64,000 nucleotides of DNA from Octadecabacter temperatus (GTDB taxonomy: Bacteria > Pseudomonadota > Alphaproteobacteria > Rhodobacterales > Rhodobacteraceae). Where the stretch lies: contig NZ_CP012160.1 of NCBI RefSeq assembly GCF_001187845.1, positions 2,843,501 to 2,907,500 of the forward strand. Reading direction: 5' to 3'. The translations under genes and the position numbers were made by a program. The notes beneath the pieces are model-generated. The model did not search any database, was not told where the DNA came from, and saw only the letters and a program-made list of their open reading frames with translations. Below, in pieces: positions 44,437 to 53,957 of the stretch (within the stretch, counting starts at the first letter, position 1; every line of letters begins with the position of its first letter).

Positions 44437-44869
44437 TCACAACATTTGCAAAAGACTTGAAGAATTTCGAAGCAAGTTTCTTAGCTGTGCTTTGGATTAA
44501 ACGGCTGCCCAGTTGGGCCAGTTTACCGCCAATGTCGGCTTTTGCTTCATACCGTAGGATTGTTTGATCCCCATCAGCAGTAAGCGTCACATCCGCCCCG
44601 CCTTTCGCGTGGCCAGCAGCCCCACCATTGCCTTGCCCCGTAAGAGAGAAAGCATCGGGAGCGCCAGCCGTATCGAGCTGCACATTACCGCTAAAACGCG
44701 CCTTAACTGGCCCAACTTTTAGTACGACCTTCGCTTCAAGTTCGGAGTCCGAATGCTTGATAAGTTCTTCACAACCGGGAATGCATTGCTGCAAAATTTC
44801 GGGATCATTCAGCGCCGCGTAGACCTGGTCTTTAGGGGCATTGATGATGATTTCGTCTGAAAGTTCCAT
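44417..44869 (-). CDS. coxG: Carbon monoxide dehydrogenase accessory protein CoxG
   Basis: The 150-residue SRPBCC (START-like) protein has MELSDEIIINAPKDQVYAAL, LQQCIPGCEEL and the VKVGPVKARFSG-type segment typical of CoxG, thought to anchor CO dehydrogenase to the membrane in Oligotropha. AAGGA lies seven bases before ATG 44869. It sits between the micro-ORF and coxI. Confidence 0.92.
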   Translation of the reverse strand: MELSDEIIINAPKDQVYAALNDPEILQQCIPGCEELIKHSDSELEAKVVLKVGPVKARFSGNVQLDTAGAPDAFSLTGQGNGGAAGHAKGGADVTLTADGDQTILRYEAKADIGGKLAQLGSRLIQSTAKKLASKFFKSFANVVNADVSA

Positions 44870-44883
44870 GATTTTTCCTTTTA

Positions 44884-44976
44884 TTAACAACAGGGAAAGC
44901 GAATTTTATCCGCTTGTTCGGGTGTAAGGGCCAATTTCCGGCGCAGACGGCGGAACGTCTTAAAGAGAGATTTCAT
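44884..44976 (-). CDS. 30-residue micro-ORF coupled to mocA-like gene in cox cluster
   Basis: The ORF encodes MKSLFKTFRRLRRKLALTPE followed by QADKIRFPCC. It is very basic at the start and ends with a Cys-Cys pair. ATG 44976 overlaps the mocA-like stop by ATGA, exactly like other coupled genes in this cluster, and coxG starts 14 bases after its stop. I do not recognise it. Possible roles are a chaperone-like peptide for cofactor or metal handling, a regulator of coxG translation, or chance; only the position supports it. Confidence 0.5.
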   Translation of the reverse strand: MKSLFKTFRRLRRKLALTPEQADKIRFPCC

Positions 44977-45578
44977 ATGCGATGGTCCTCTTGTTGGCGC
45001 AGGTCCGCGTAGGCGGCTGGCGTGTCGATGTCGCGAAAGAACCCTTCGGCCTTCAATGGAAGCCTTTGGACAAAGTCCGGGTTTTCACGGGTGAAGCGCA
45101 TGCAGCCGGGACGGTTTGGATTAGCCGTCAACTGCGGACGTATGTTGCGCGGAATAACGATAGGATTGCCGCGATCTGCACCTAAAACCGGTACGGAAAT
45201 TTTCCTACGATCTCCCGTAGAATGTGCCGCCAGAAGATCAGAAATATCTTGCGATTTTAGGAACGGCTGATCTCCCAAACCGATCAACACAACGTCGGCG
45301 TCAGGGCAATGTTTCAGTCCAAACGCCACAGACGATTGCTGTCCCGATGCGTAATTGTCGTTGATGACACATCGCACATCAAAGCCCGAGAGAGCCGCCT
45401 CAACCAAGGACGCTTCATGGCCCGTGACGACGGTAATCGGTCCGCTCAACGCTTCGCAGTATTGCGCTACGACATGTTGAACCATGGGAACCCCATCGAC
45501 AGGCAACAGAAGTTTGTTTTCTGTTCCCATGCGACGTGAAAGACCTGCCGCAAGTATGATTGCTGCGACGTCACCCAT
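44973..45578 (-). CDS. MocA-like nucleotidyltransferase in CO dehydrogenase cluster
   Basis: The 201-residue MobA/MocA-type transferase has AAIILAAGLSRRMG...NKLLL, the ITVVTGHEAS and IGLGDQPFLKSQDI blocks, and RGNPIVIP. MocA makes molybdopterin cytosine dinucleotide, the cofactor form of CO dehydrogenase, so this is probably the dedicated CTP transferase. ATG 45578 has GAGG five bases upstream and overlaps coxF by 8 bases. It is distinct from the MobA gene at 20.8 kb. Confidence 0.88.
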   Translation of the reverse strand: MGDVAAIILAAGLSRRMGTENKLLLPVDGVPMVQHVVAQYCEALSGPITVVTGHEASLVEAALSGFDVRCVINDNYASGQQSSVAFGLKHCPDADVVLIGLGDQPFLKSQDISDLLAAHSTGDRRKISVPVLGADRGNPIVIPRNIRPQLTANPNRPGCMRFTRENPDFVQRLPLKAEGFFRDIDTPAAYADLRQQEDHRI

Positions 45579-46356
45579 CGGGCACCTCAACGGGTGAACG
45601 GCGTACGCGAACGAGTTCTGCGAGGATCGACAAGGCGATTTCTTCCGGTGTCACAGCGCCAAGGTCCAATCCGGCGGGGGCCCTCACTGCTGCGATTTGA
45701 GCTGGTGGAATGCCTTTTTGCGCCAGCTTATCAGCGAGCGCTTTGAACTTTCTTTGGCTGCCGACAAAGGCAACGTAGTTTGATTGTACGCCCAGCGCCG
45801 CTTCCAAGGCTGCAACGTCGCCCTGCCCTTGTGTTGCAATGACGATCATGCGCTGTGGCACGGCCTGTTCCAATGCCTCGGTGGACGTTTCGGTGACCGC
45901 CCAGTGAAACTGCGGCGCTAACGCGGTAAGCGCATTGGCCACTGGGGAGGTACCGAACACGACGAGTTGCGGCATCGGCATGTACGGCTCAATAAAGATA
46001 TCTACGGTGCCTTTGGACGGGCACCCGTTGCGCGCAAATGTGGTGCCATCAACCTCATCCCCTGAACTGACACCCCTCTCGGCGAGCAATTCTTCTGGGG
46101 CAACCGAAATCAACTGGGGTTTCCCATCCTGTAGTGCAGCGACGGCTGCTTTCTTAACCGCCCCGCGCGTGCACCCACCGCCAAGCCATCCGTGCAGTAT
46201 CGCTCCATCCGTGCCAAGCAACGCTTTCGCACCGGGTTTCGCCGCCGTAGACCCAGCCGTGCGCACGATTGTTGCAAACGCAAAGGGTTCGGCGCGATCG
46301 CGCATTTCTTGCGCAACGTCGGCAAGATCAGAGGACATGATTTCAGCAGGTGTCAT
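45571..46356 (-). CDS. coxF: XdhC/CoxF family maturation protein (CoxF)
   Basis: The 261-residue protein has the XdhC/CoxI N-domain with TIVRTAGSTAAKPGAKALL and GWLGGGCTRGAVKKAA, and a C-domain with VVFGTSPVANAL and AFVGSQRKFKAL. In Oligotropha CoxF acts late in formation of the Cu-S-Mo site. ATGA coupling to coxE upstream and overlap with the mocA-like gene downstream place it in the maturation block. Confidence 0.88.
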   Translation of the reverse strand: MTPAEIMSSDLADVAQEMRDRAEPFAFATIVRTAGSTAAKPGAKALLGTDGAILHGWLGGGCTRGAVKKAAVAALQDGKPQLISVAPEELLAERGVSSGDEVDGTTFARNGCPSKGTVDIFIEPYMPMPQLVVFGTSPVANALTALAPQFHWAVTETSTEALEQAVPQRMIVIATQGQGDVAALEAALGVQSNYVAFVGSQRKFKALADKLAQKGIPPAQIAAVRAPAGLDLGAVTPEEIALSILAELVRVRRSPVEVPDG

Positions 46357-47537
46357 AAAGCGGCAAGCTCCCGTTCCAAATGGGCCAGATCGGAAAGCGT
46401 ATTTGCCGCTTTGAACAAATCGATATGTGGCAACGCAGCCGCCATGCCGCTGGCGACCGGTTCATAGTCTTTCCAGCCCTTAAGAGGATTCAGCCAGATG
46501 ATTTTGCAGCCACGTTTGCGCAGCTTTTCCAATGCCTCGCCCATGATTTCGGGCGGGGCCGTATCGTAGCCATCTGACAAGATGATTACGACAGAGCGAC
46601 CATCCACGAACCGGCGTGCATAGGTGCCGGCGAACCGCGACAATGACGGGCCGATCTCGGTGCCGCCGCCAAATCCATCAGCCATCAAAGACAATCGTCC
46701 GATAGCGCGCATCGCATCGCGGTCACGCAAGGCTTCGGTGATACGTATCAACCGTGTGTGAAACAGATAGGCATCAGCGGCAGTATCGGCACGCATCAGC
46801 CCTGCCAAGAACGCGAGAAACACCTGCGCATAAATTGTCATCGACCCCGACACATCGCACAAGGCGACGATCTTACGTGTACGGTCAGGGCGTTTTTTGC
46901 GCAGCAAGCGCACAGGTTCCCCACCTGTGGATAGGCTCTCGCGAATGGTTTTGCGAAAGTGCAACCGGTCGCCTTTGCGCGCCGCGATACGGCGACGAGA
47001 CCGTTTATCCCTAAGCGCTGCACCCAATCGACGGGCGACATCTTCGGCTTCAGCGATCTCCTCTGGACGGACCATGTCGCGCAAGTCTTTGCGGCTGAGG
47101 TTTCGGACCTCGGTCGCAATAAGTTTTCCGGTTCCGTCGCTTTCGGCGTCGTCGCGGCCGTGATCATCAGGCGCTGTCGCTTGGCCTGCTGATCCGGCCT
47201 CTTGGCCTTGCGCATCTCGCGATGAATGTACGTCATCTGAATTCGCATTCGATTTGCTTGGCACTGATTTCTGCCGCACACGGCCCATGTCCATCCAGTA
47301 ACTTGTGAACAACTCGTCGAACCGTTCGGCTTCTTCTTTGCACCCTGTGCACACGGCCTTTAGAGCGCGGCGTGTTTCATCGGGTTTGGCGGCTTCGACA
47401 TGGGTCAACGCTGTCAGCGCAACCTCCGCCTCAGCGACGCCCAACCGCAAACCGTTTTCACGCAAATGCGCCACAAACCCCGCCACGCGGGCCGACGCAC
47501 CATCGTCGCGTCCAGCAAAACGGGTGACGCGGCTCAT
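46353..47537 (-). CDS. coxE: VWA domain protein CoxE
   Basis: The 394-residue CoxE-like protein has a charged linker (about residues 85-140) and a C-terminal von Willebrand A domain with the MIDAS motif CDVSGSM and a later DGYDTAPPE strand. CoxE works with the MoxR-type ATPase CoxD in assembly of the bimetallic cluster. It overlaps coxD and coxF by four bases each. Confidence 0.93.
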   Translation of the reverse strand: MSRVTRFAGRDDGASARVAGFVAHLRENGLRLGVAEAEVALTALTHVEAAKPDETRRALKAVCTGCKEEAERFDELFTSYWMDMGRVRQKSVPSKSNANSDDVHSSRDAQGQEAGSAGQATAPDDHGRDDAESDGTGKLIATEVRNLSRKDLRDMVRPEEIAEAEDVARRLGAALRDKRSRRRIAARKGDRLHFRKTIRESLSTGGEPVRLLRKKRPDRTRKIVALCDVSGSMTIYAQVFLAFLAGLMRADTAADAYLFHTRLIRITEALRDRDAMRAIGRLSLMADGFGGGTEIGPSLSRFAGTYARRFVDGRSVVIILSDGYDTAPPEIMGEALEKLRKRGCKIIWLNPLKGWKDYEPVASGMAAALPHIDLFKAANTLSDLAHLERELAAL

Positions 47538-48409
47538 GCGGCTTTCCCCGCAATACGACCTGCAACCTCAGGCGTGATATGTGCTTGGTCGCTCTGGGTT
47601 TTCAGCAATGTGGTCAAAGTATGCTGCAAGGTCGCAGGATCGTCCGTCAAATCTGCGATCCCAAGCCCCATCAGCGCGGCTGCAAAATCCAACATCTCGG
47701 CGACACCGGGCGTCTTTTCTAAATCTTCCTCGCGCAGCTTTTGCACAAACCCCACGACTTGGTTGCCCAAATGCGCTTCAATCTGTGGGCATCGCGCCTT
47801 CAAAATCGCCAACTCGGTTTGGCGATCAGGGTATTCCACATAGGTGTACAAACACCGCCGACGCAACGCGTCTGACAAATCGCGCGTACCGTTGCAGGTC
47901 AAAATAACAATCGGTTTGCTGGTCGCCTTGATCGTCCCCAGTTCCGGCACAGACACCTGATAGTCCGACAATATTTCCAGCAGGTAGGCTTCGAACTCTT
48001 CATCCGCGCGGTCGATCTCGTCGATCAACAGGACTGGTGGCGCTTCTTTTGTAATCGCGGCCAGCAACGGACGCTCTAACAGGAAATCACGAGAGAAAAT
48101 GCGATCCTCAACCGTCTTGCCCGTTTCGCCATCTTCTGCTGCCGCACGGATCGTCAAAAGCTGTCGTTGGTAATTCCATTCGTAAATCGCTTGCGCGGCG
48201 TCGAGACCTTCGTAACATTGCAACCGGATCAATTCCGCCTCGCGTACAGCGGCAAGCGTGCGGGCAACTTCGGTTTTGCCCACGCCCGCAGCGCCTTCCA
48301 GCAGCAAAGGGCGGCCCAACGTCAACGCCAGATGCAAAGCAACGGCCAGATCGTCAGATGCAACGTATCCTTCGCGCGACAGCGCGGTTTGTAAATCAGT
48401 CCAGATCAT
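47534..48409 (-). CDS. coxD: MoxR-type AAA+ ATPase CoxD
   Basis: The 291-residue AAA+ ATPase has Walker A EGAAGVGKTEVA, Walker B VLLIDEIDRADEEFEA, and TSKPIVILTCNGTRDLSDALRRRC sensor/arginine-finger region (in parts). CoxD is the chaperone that inserts sulfur and copper into CO dehydrogenase in Oligotropha. A 58-base gap separates it from coxL, the only larger gap inside the structural/maturation run. Confidence 0.94.
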   Translation of the reverse strand: MIWTDLQTALSREGYVASDDLAVALHLALTLGRPLLLEGAAGVGKTEVARTLAAVREAELIRLQCYEGLDAAQAIYEWNYQRQLLTIRAAAEDGETGKTVEDRIFSRDFLLERPLLAAITKEAPPVLLIDEIDRADEEFEAYLLEILSDYQVSVPELGTIKATSKPIVILTCNGTRDLSDALRRRCLYTYVEYPDRQTELAILKARCPQIEAHLGNQVVGFVQKLREEDLEKTPGVAEMLDFAAALMGLGIADLTDDPATLQHTLTTLLKTQSDQAHITPEVAGRIAGKAA

Positions 48410-48467
48410 AACAGGTCCTACAGGTGGTCAGTCTGGGGGCGGGCCAAAACCCGCCCCCGCTGTTGGA

Positions 48468-50894
48468 TTAATCGTGCAAGCCCAGCTCGTTCGCTGTCTT
48501 CCAAATCCGCCAATGATCATGCGGCATATTGGTGTGCGTATTGCCAAAGGCGCGGAACGCATCCTGTACAGCGTTGGAGAAACACGGCACGCCGCCCACG
48601 TGGGGGCTTTCACCCACACCCTTTGCACCGATCGGGTGGTGCGGGGATGGAGTGACAGTGTAGTCCGTTTCGTAGTTTGGCACTTCCCACGCAGTTGGCA
48701 GGAAGAAATCCATCAACGTAGCTGTCTTACAGTTGCCCATGTCATCATAGGCAATTTCCTGGCCCAATGCGACGGCAAGTGCTTCGGTCAAACCACCGTG
48801 GATTTGGCCTTCGATCACCATCGGGTTGATCCGTGTGCCACAGTCATCCAGCGCATAGAAACGGCGGATTTCGGTGACGCCCGTATCAACATCGATGTCC
48901 ATGACACAAACGTAGGCCCCGAACGGATAGGTCATGTTCGGTGGATCGTAATAGCTGACCGCTTCCAGACCTGGCTCTAAACCTGGGATCGCCTGATTGT
49001 AGGACGCGAAAGCAATTTCCTTCATCGTCTTGAACCGCTCTGGCGCGCCTTTGACCACAAACCGATCAACGTCAAATTCGACGTCATCGTCGTGAACTTC
49101 CAGCAAGTAGGCCGCAATCATTTGTGCCTTGGCACGAATTTTACGTCCAACCATCGCCGCAGCAGCCCCCGCAACCGGTGTGGAACGGGACCCGTAGGTG
49201 CCCAAACCATATGGTGCAGTATCCGTATCACCTTCTTCGATGGTGATGCTGTCCGCTGACAGGCCGATCTCGGTCGCCAAAATTTGCGCGAATGTTGTTG
49301 CGTGACCCTGACCTTGGGAAATCGTACCCAACCGTGCAATCGCAGACCCCGTCGGGTGAATGCGAATTTCACAGCTATCGAACATGCCCATCCCTAGGAT
49401 ATCACAGTTCTTAACCGGACCGGCACCAACGATTTCGGTGAAGAACGACAGGCCAACACCCATCAGTTTACGGGTTTTTCCGGCTTTGAAATCCTCAACG
49501 CGTTGGGCCTGTTCAGCGCGCAGACCGTCATAATCGACAGCCTTTAGCGCCTTGTCCCACGCGGTGTGGTAATCACCGGAGTCGTATTCCCATCCAAGGG
49601 CAGCTTTATACGGGAACTGTTCTTTCTTGATAAAGTTGATCCGGCGCAGCTCGGCTGAATCCATGTTCAGCTTAATCGCCAGAACCTCGATCATGCGTTC
49701 GATGAAATACACAGCCTCGGTCACGCGGAAAGAACAACGGTAGGATACGCCGCCCGGTGCTTTGTTTGTGTAAACACCGTCCACGGCCAGATAGGCGGTG
49801 GGGATGTCGTAAGACCCCGTGCAGATGTTCATGAACCCTGCAGGGAACTTGGTCGGGTCAGCACAGGCGTCAAAGCCACCGTGGTCGGCTGTCACATGAC
49901 AGTGCAGACCTGTAATTTTACCCTCAGGTGTCGCCGAAATCTTACCCTTCATCCAATAATCACGCGCGAAGGCGGTGGTCATCAGATTGTCCATGCGGTC
50001 TTCGATCCACTTAACAGGCTTACCTGTCACGATGGATGCGACGACGGAACAGACATACCCAGGATAGGCGCCAACCTTGTTGCCGAACCCACCGCCGATG
50101 TCTGGCGAAATCACACGAATGTTGTGTTCTTCAATGCCGGAAATCAGGGAAACGATTGTACGAATGGCGTGCGGCGCTTGGAATGTACCCCAAAGCGTCA
50201 GCTTGCCGTTGACCTTATCCATCGACGCAACACAGCCACATGTTTCCAGTGGGCAAGGGTGCGTACGGTGGTAATACATTTCCTCTTCGGCAACGACGTC
50301 TGCGTTGGCGATAACTTCTTCGGTTGGGTCCTTGTCACCGGCTTCCCACGTGAAGATGTGATTGGGATGATCACGAGGCCCGTGGGCGCCGTCAACCGCC
50401 TTACCGTTTTCATCAACGGTATCAGGACGCAAAATCACATCGGATTTCAGCGACTCGAAAGGGTCAACAATGACTTGGAGCTCTTCGTACTCAACCTCTA
50501 CGGCTTCAATACCGTCAGCCGCGGCATAGCGATCTTCGGCCACAACATAGGCAACTTCTTGGCCTTGGTATAAAACCTTGCCGTCTGCCAGAACCATCTG
50601 CTTGTCGCCGGCCAATGTCGGCATCCAATGCAAGCCAAGCGGCTCCAGGTCAGCGGCTGTCAGAACAGCCACAACACCTGGCACTTTTAGCGCCGCTTCG
50701 GTGTCGATGCTTTTGATGTTGGCGTGTGCATAGGGCGAGCGTACGAAATCGCCAAACAGCATTCCATCCAGCTTTACGTCATCAACGTAATTGCCTTTGC
50801 CTTGTGTGAAACGGGCGTCTTCAACCCGTTTGCGTGAACACCCCATACCCTTAAGGTTTTCGACGCGTTCCTCGCGACTAATTTCGTCCTTCAT
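48468..50894 (-). CDS. coxL: Aerobic carbon monoxide dehydrogenase large subunit, form I
   Basis: This is the catalytic molybdenum subunit that oxidises CO to CO2. It has 808 residues, nearly the 809 of Oligotropha CoxL. The diagnostic active-site loop reads GVSYRCSFR with the copper-binding Cys at residue 387, the form I signature; form II enzymes have YRGAGR. Cofactor-binding blocks include [28 protein letters not shown] and [13 protein letters not shown] with the active-site Glu. It is the third structural gene in M-S-L order and overlaps coxS by four bases. Confidence 0.96.
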   Translation of the reverse strand: MKDEISREERVENLKGMGCSRKRVEDARFTQGKGNYVDDVKLDGMLFGDFVRSPYAHANIKSIDTEAALKVPGVVAVLTAADLEPLGLHWMPTLAGDKQMVLADGKVLYQGQEVAYVVAEDRYAAADGIEAVEVEYEELQVIVDPFESLKSDVILRPDTVDENGKAVDGAHGPRDHPNHIFTWEAGDKDPTEEVIANADVVAEEEMYYHRTHPCPLETCGCVASMDKVNGKLTLWGTFQAPHAIRTIVSLISGIEEHNIRVISPDIGGGFGNKVGAYPGYVCSVVASIVTGKPVKWIEDRMDNLMTTAFARDYWMKGKISATPEGKITGLHCHVTADHGGFDACADPTKFPAGFMNICTGSYDIPTAYLAVDGVYTNKAPGGVSYRCSFRVTEAVYFIERMIEVLAIKLNMDSAELRRINFIKKEQFPYKAALGWEYDSGDYHTAWDKALKAVDYDGLRAEQAQRVEDFKAGKTRKLMGVGLSFFTEIVGAGPVKNCDILGMGMFDSCEIRIHPTGSAIARLGTISQGQGHATTFAQILATEIGLSADSITIEEGDTDTAPYGLGTYGSRSTPVAGAAAAMVGRKIRAKAQMIAAYLLEVHDDDVEFDVDRFVVKGAPERFKTMKEIAFASYNQAIPGLEPGLEAVSYYDPPNMTYPFGAYVCVMDIDVDTGVTEIRRFYALDDCGTRINPMVIEGQIHGGLTEALAVALGQEIAYDDMGNCKTATLMDFFLPTAWEVPNYETDYTVTPSPHHPIGAKGVGESPHVGGVPCFSNAVQDAFRAFGNTHTNMPHDHWRIWKTANELGLHD

Positions 50895-51385
50895 TCTGCG
50901 GCCTCCTTGGCTGCATTCATTTCAGTGGCCGCAGCCTGAATGGATTTCACGATGTTCTGGTAGCCCGTGCAGCGGCAAATATTGCCCGCCATACCAAACC
51001 GGATTTCTTCCTCGGTCGGAGTGGGGTTTTCTTCCAGAAGTTTTGTGGCACGTGTGATCATACCCGGAGTGCAATAACCGCACTGCAAGCCGTGGTGTTC
51101 TTTGAACGCCGTCTGCAGCGGGTGTAGATCATCTGGACCACCGATACCTTCGATGGTCGTGACGTCCTTACCTTCGGCTTGAACCGTGTACATGGTGCAG
51201 GATTTCACGGACTTGCCATCGATGGTGACTGTGCATGCCCCGCAATGGGATGTCTCGCACCCAATGTGTGGGCCCGTGATGTCCAAGCGTTCGCGCAACG
51301 TGTAGATCAGCAATTCGCGTGGTTCAGCGAGGAATTCTTCGTCCTTGCCGTTCACGTTTAGTTTGACGTGTTTCTTATTAGACAT
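50891..51385 (-). CDS. coxS: Carbon monoxide dehydrogenase small (2Fe-2S) subunit
   Basis: The 164-residue iron-sulfur subunit has the plant-ferredoxin cluster ligands [21 protein letters not shown] (read in two parts: [11 protein letters not shown] and SVKSC) and the second cluster [10 protein letters not shown] with [12 protein letters not shown]. It carries electrons from the Mo site to the FAD in CoxM. Start [13 protein letters not shown] is normal. Confidence 0.96.
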   Translation of the reverse strand: MSNKKHVKLNVNGKDEEFLAEPRELLIYTLRERLDITGPHIGCETSHCGACTVTIDGKSVKSCTMYTVQAEGKDVTTIEGIGGPDDLHPLQTAFKEHHGLQCGYCTPGMITRATKLLEENPTPTEEEIRFGMAGNICRCTGYQNIVKSIQAAATEMNAAKEAAE

Positions 51386-51397
51386 GTGATCCCTCCC

Positions 51398-52252
51398 TTA
51401 TGCCCGCGACCAAGCGCGTTCGATGGTGCGGCGTAAAATCACGCCGGCCACATGGTTTTTGAATGCGACTGGGCCGCGGTTGTCCTCTGATGGATCGATG
51501 TCTTCCAACATGGCGGCAATCGCTGCCTTGATGGCTGCATCATCGATCTTTGAGCCGACCAACGCGTCAACCGCATCAGCGGAATAGATCGGCGTATCGC
51601 TGAGGTTGGTCATGGCCACGGACGCAAATGTGCATGTGTCGCCGTCTTTGACGATTTGAACGGCAGCAGCGGCTGTCGCATAATCTCCAATCTTGCGTTT
51701 CTGCTTTTCGTAAGCATACCCACCCGACGGTGTTGGAAAGGTCACGCCAACCAAGACTTCGTCGTCCTCGCGGTCGGTCATATAGGCCGCCTCGTAAAAA
51801 TCACGAGCGGCGACGTCTCGTTCGCCATCAGGTCCAATTAAATGAAACGTCGCATCAAGGCACTGCATCAGGCCCGGCATGTCGTTACCTGGGTCACCGT
51901 TGGCCACGTTGCCACCGATCGTGCCCATGTAGCGCACCTGTGGATCAGCAATCTGCAGCGCTGCCTCTCGCAAGATTGGCGCTGCGGCGGAGAGTTCTGC
52001 ATCGTCGATCAAGTCCGCCTGCGTCACCATCGCACCGATGCGAATACTGTCGCTTGTCACTGTGATGTTAGACAGATCAGGAATGTCCTGAAGATCGATA
52101 AGATGAGGAACATCCGCCATGCGGAGTTTCATCATCGGGATAAGGCTATGCCCCCCCGCCATGACACGGGCATCATCCCCGTGCTCGACAAGGATCGACA
52201 AGACACCTGCCATATCCTTGGGTCGATAGTATTCAAATGCCGCTGGAATCAT
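51398..52252 (-). CDS. coxM: Carbon monoxide dehydrogenase medium (FAD) subunit
   Basis: The 284-residue flavoprotein of the CO dehydrogenase family has the FAD-binding AGGHSLIPMMKLRM and GTIGGNVANGDPGNDMPG motifs and a C-terminal CODH_C domain. It hands electrons on to the quinone pool. It is the first structural gene, 112 bases after coxC. Confidence 0.95.
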   Translation of the reverse strand: MIPAAFEYYRPKDMAGVLSILVEHGDDARVMAGGHSLIPMMKLRMADVPHLIDLQDIPDLSNITVTSDSIRIGAMVTQADLIDDAELSAAAPILREAALQIADPQVRYMGTIGGNVANGDPGNDMPGLMQCLDATFHLIGPDGERDVAARDFYEAAYMTDREDDEVLVGVTFPTPSGGYAYEKQKRKIGDYATAAAAVQIVKDGDTCTFASVAMTNLSDTPIYSADAVDALVGSKIDDAAIKAAIAAMLEDIDPSEDNRGPVAFKNHVAGVILRRTIERAWSRA

Positions 52253-52364
52253 CGGCTCTCCTCCCTAAAAGCGTTTGTTCTGGCTAGGGGGGATTACTGC
52301 ATGCGCTGGTATGCGGCGGCTTTAGGAAATCAATGAAAAACGGTTATTTTGCACGAAATGCGCG

Positions 52365-53480
52365 TCAGCTCGCACGAATTGCACCAACCTGCGACGCAAG
52401 CGCGTCTTGGACGTCCTTGAGCTTAGAGCGACTGACAGGCGCAGGGGGCAAATCGGCCCCTGCAAAGACACAGCGCCCTTTGTCCTTTGTCCGCTCGAAC
52501 CGCGATACGTGGACCGGGTTCACAAGATAACTGCGGTGGGTTTGTAGAAATCCGGCAGGCAATAGCCGTTTTGTCGCCTCGGCAATCGGCCACGCGCAAA
52601 ACAACCTTTCATCTTTGGTATAGACTTGGGTGTAGTGACCATCTGCACGGACAAACACGACATCGCCTTGCGTCAGGTAAACCTTTCCTCCGTCCCTCTC
52701 ACAGGGAAATTGCAACTGCGGGGACTGGTTTTGCCCGTCTGCCATGTCGTCGCCCAGAGTGCCCGTTGGCGCGATAAAATAGGTTACACTGACCCACAAA
52801 CACGCCCCGAAGATCACGAAGCTAAAGAAGATGACACCCAACGCGAGGGTCTCATTACTCATGGACGGGCCAAATTCCGCACCGCTGGGAACTGCCACAA
52901 GGTTGGTACCCGCCATCGCCAAGAAGTGGACCGAGCAAACCGCGACAGCGAAACACAACGTCCCAAGGGCAATGTTCCGATTTGTGCGTTTGCCATAGGC
53001 GACCCAGAAGGCCAAAATGCAAAGCCCTATGGCAACAATGGACGACACGGCCACGCCTAGGGGCGAATAGATCGCTCGGCACAGCTCTAAGCCCGCCATC
53101 CCGATGTAATGCATAACCAAAACACCGACGCCCACGATCCCACCTGCCAGTGCAATTGTGGCCCGCGTTCGTTCGGCAAAGTGCAAAATAATGAGCGCCG
53201 CCCCAACGATCAGTATTGCCGTCAAAGCAGAGACCAGCGTGATTGCAGCATCATAATAAAACAGTATCGGTAGCTGCATTCCCAGCATCGCCACAAAATG
53301 CATTGCCCAGATTCCACCGCCAAGGGCAACAGAAGCAAGCGCGATAAGCGCCTTCTTGTGAAACACCGGCTTGGTCGAAAGGTCACGCGTCATCGACAGA
53401 CCGGTAAAGCCAGCCGCCATCGCTACGACACAGGCCATCACAATCAAGAACGTGTCATGGTCGACTTCAAGAAATTCCAT
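52365..53480 (-). CDS. coxC: MHYT-LytTR membrane sensor/regulator CoxC
   Basis: The 371-residue protein has an integral MHYT sensor domain with seven helices and the repeats WAMHFVAML, LVMHYIGMA and VHFLAMAG, followed by a C-terminal LytTR DNA-binding domain (VVFVRADGHYTQVYT, HRSYLVNPVHVSRFE). The MHYT motif is proposed to bind copper and to sense diatomic gases such as CO. CoxC of this build belongs to the Oligotropha cox cluster. Start 53480 has AGG nine bases upstream; the longer frame to 53510 has no ribosome site. It is probably the CO-responsive activator of the cluster. Confidence 0.92.
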   Translation of the reverse strand: MEFLEVDHDTFLIVMACVVAMAAGFTGLSMTRDLSTKPVFHKKALIALASVALGGGIWAMHFVAMLGMQLPILFYYDAAITLVSALTAILIVGAALIILHFAERTRATIALAGGIVGVGVLVMHYIGMAGLELCRAIYSPLGVAVSSIVAIGLCILAFWVAYGKRTNRNIALGTLCFAVAVCSVHFLAMAGTNLVAVPSGAEFGPSMSNETLALGVIFFSFVIFGACLWVSVTYFIAPTGTLGDDMADGQNQSPQLQFPCERDGGKVYLTQGDVVFVRADGHYTQVYTKDERLFCAWPIAEATKRLLPAGFLQTHRSYLVNPVHVSRFERTKDKGRCVFAGADLPPAPVSRSKLKDVQDALASQVGAIRAS

Positions 53481-53593
53481 TGTGCTAACCTGACCAAAAA
53501 ATGTGCGCATTGCAAACGACGCTTTCCCAACGCAACACCGACCGTTTCAGGCAAGCCATTTCTTAGCAATCCAAAGGGGTATCAGCTTTGTGA

Positions 53594-53830
53594 ATGACTG
53601 AGCGCTGGCATCTGTTGCGATGTGAATTGGCCATTCGTAAGCATATGAGCGGGTATTTGTGGCCGTCCTCGGTACTGTACAGGATGTAGGGAAAGCGATT
53701 TTGCGCAAGCTTGTATCAGGGCAATTTCATTAAAGAATTGATCTCGGAAACCGAGTATCTTTCCTTTGACGTGAAAGGCGCTTGCAAAGCCTTCAAAGAA
53801 TGGAAACATGCGCTTGATGACAAGTCCCGA
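53594..53830 (+). pseudogene. Possible interrupted ORF in the coxC-purU gap
   Basis: The 477-base gap 53481-53957 has no clear gene. One plus frame reads MTERWHLLRCELAIRKHMSG and on to a TAG at 53687, then continues open with a protein-like stretch (GNFIKELISETEYLSFDVKG, ACKAFKEWKHAL). It could be a small gene broken by one stop codon, or chance. The end is a guess, since the frame stays open into purU. Promoters for coxC and purU must also be in this gap; nothing else is evident. Confidence 0.2.
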
Positions 53831-53957
53831 GGTCTATCTGCAAAACTAAGCAACGCAATCTTCCATCCCGCCAGCCAAACCGCCCCCAATCAGGAACGGT
53901 TGAAGCCAATGTTCACGCAACAACGCACTTCGTTTCCACCCGAACAGGACATCCACA

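Noticed and set aside
49881..50573. Plus-strand ORF of 230 codons inside coxL
   Set aside because: Shadow of the CoxL coding frame; no motif and no ribosome site.
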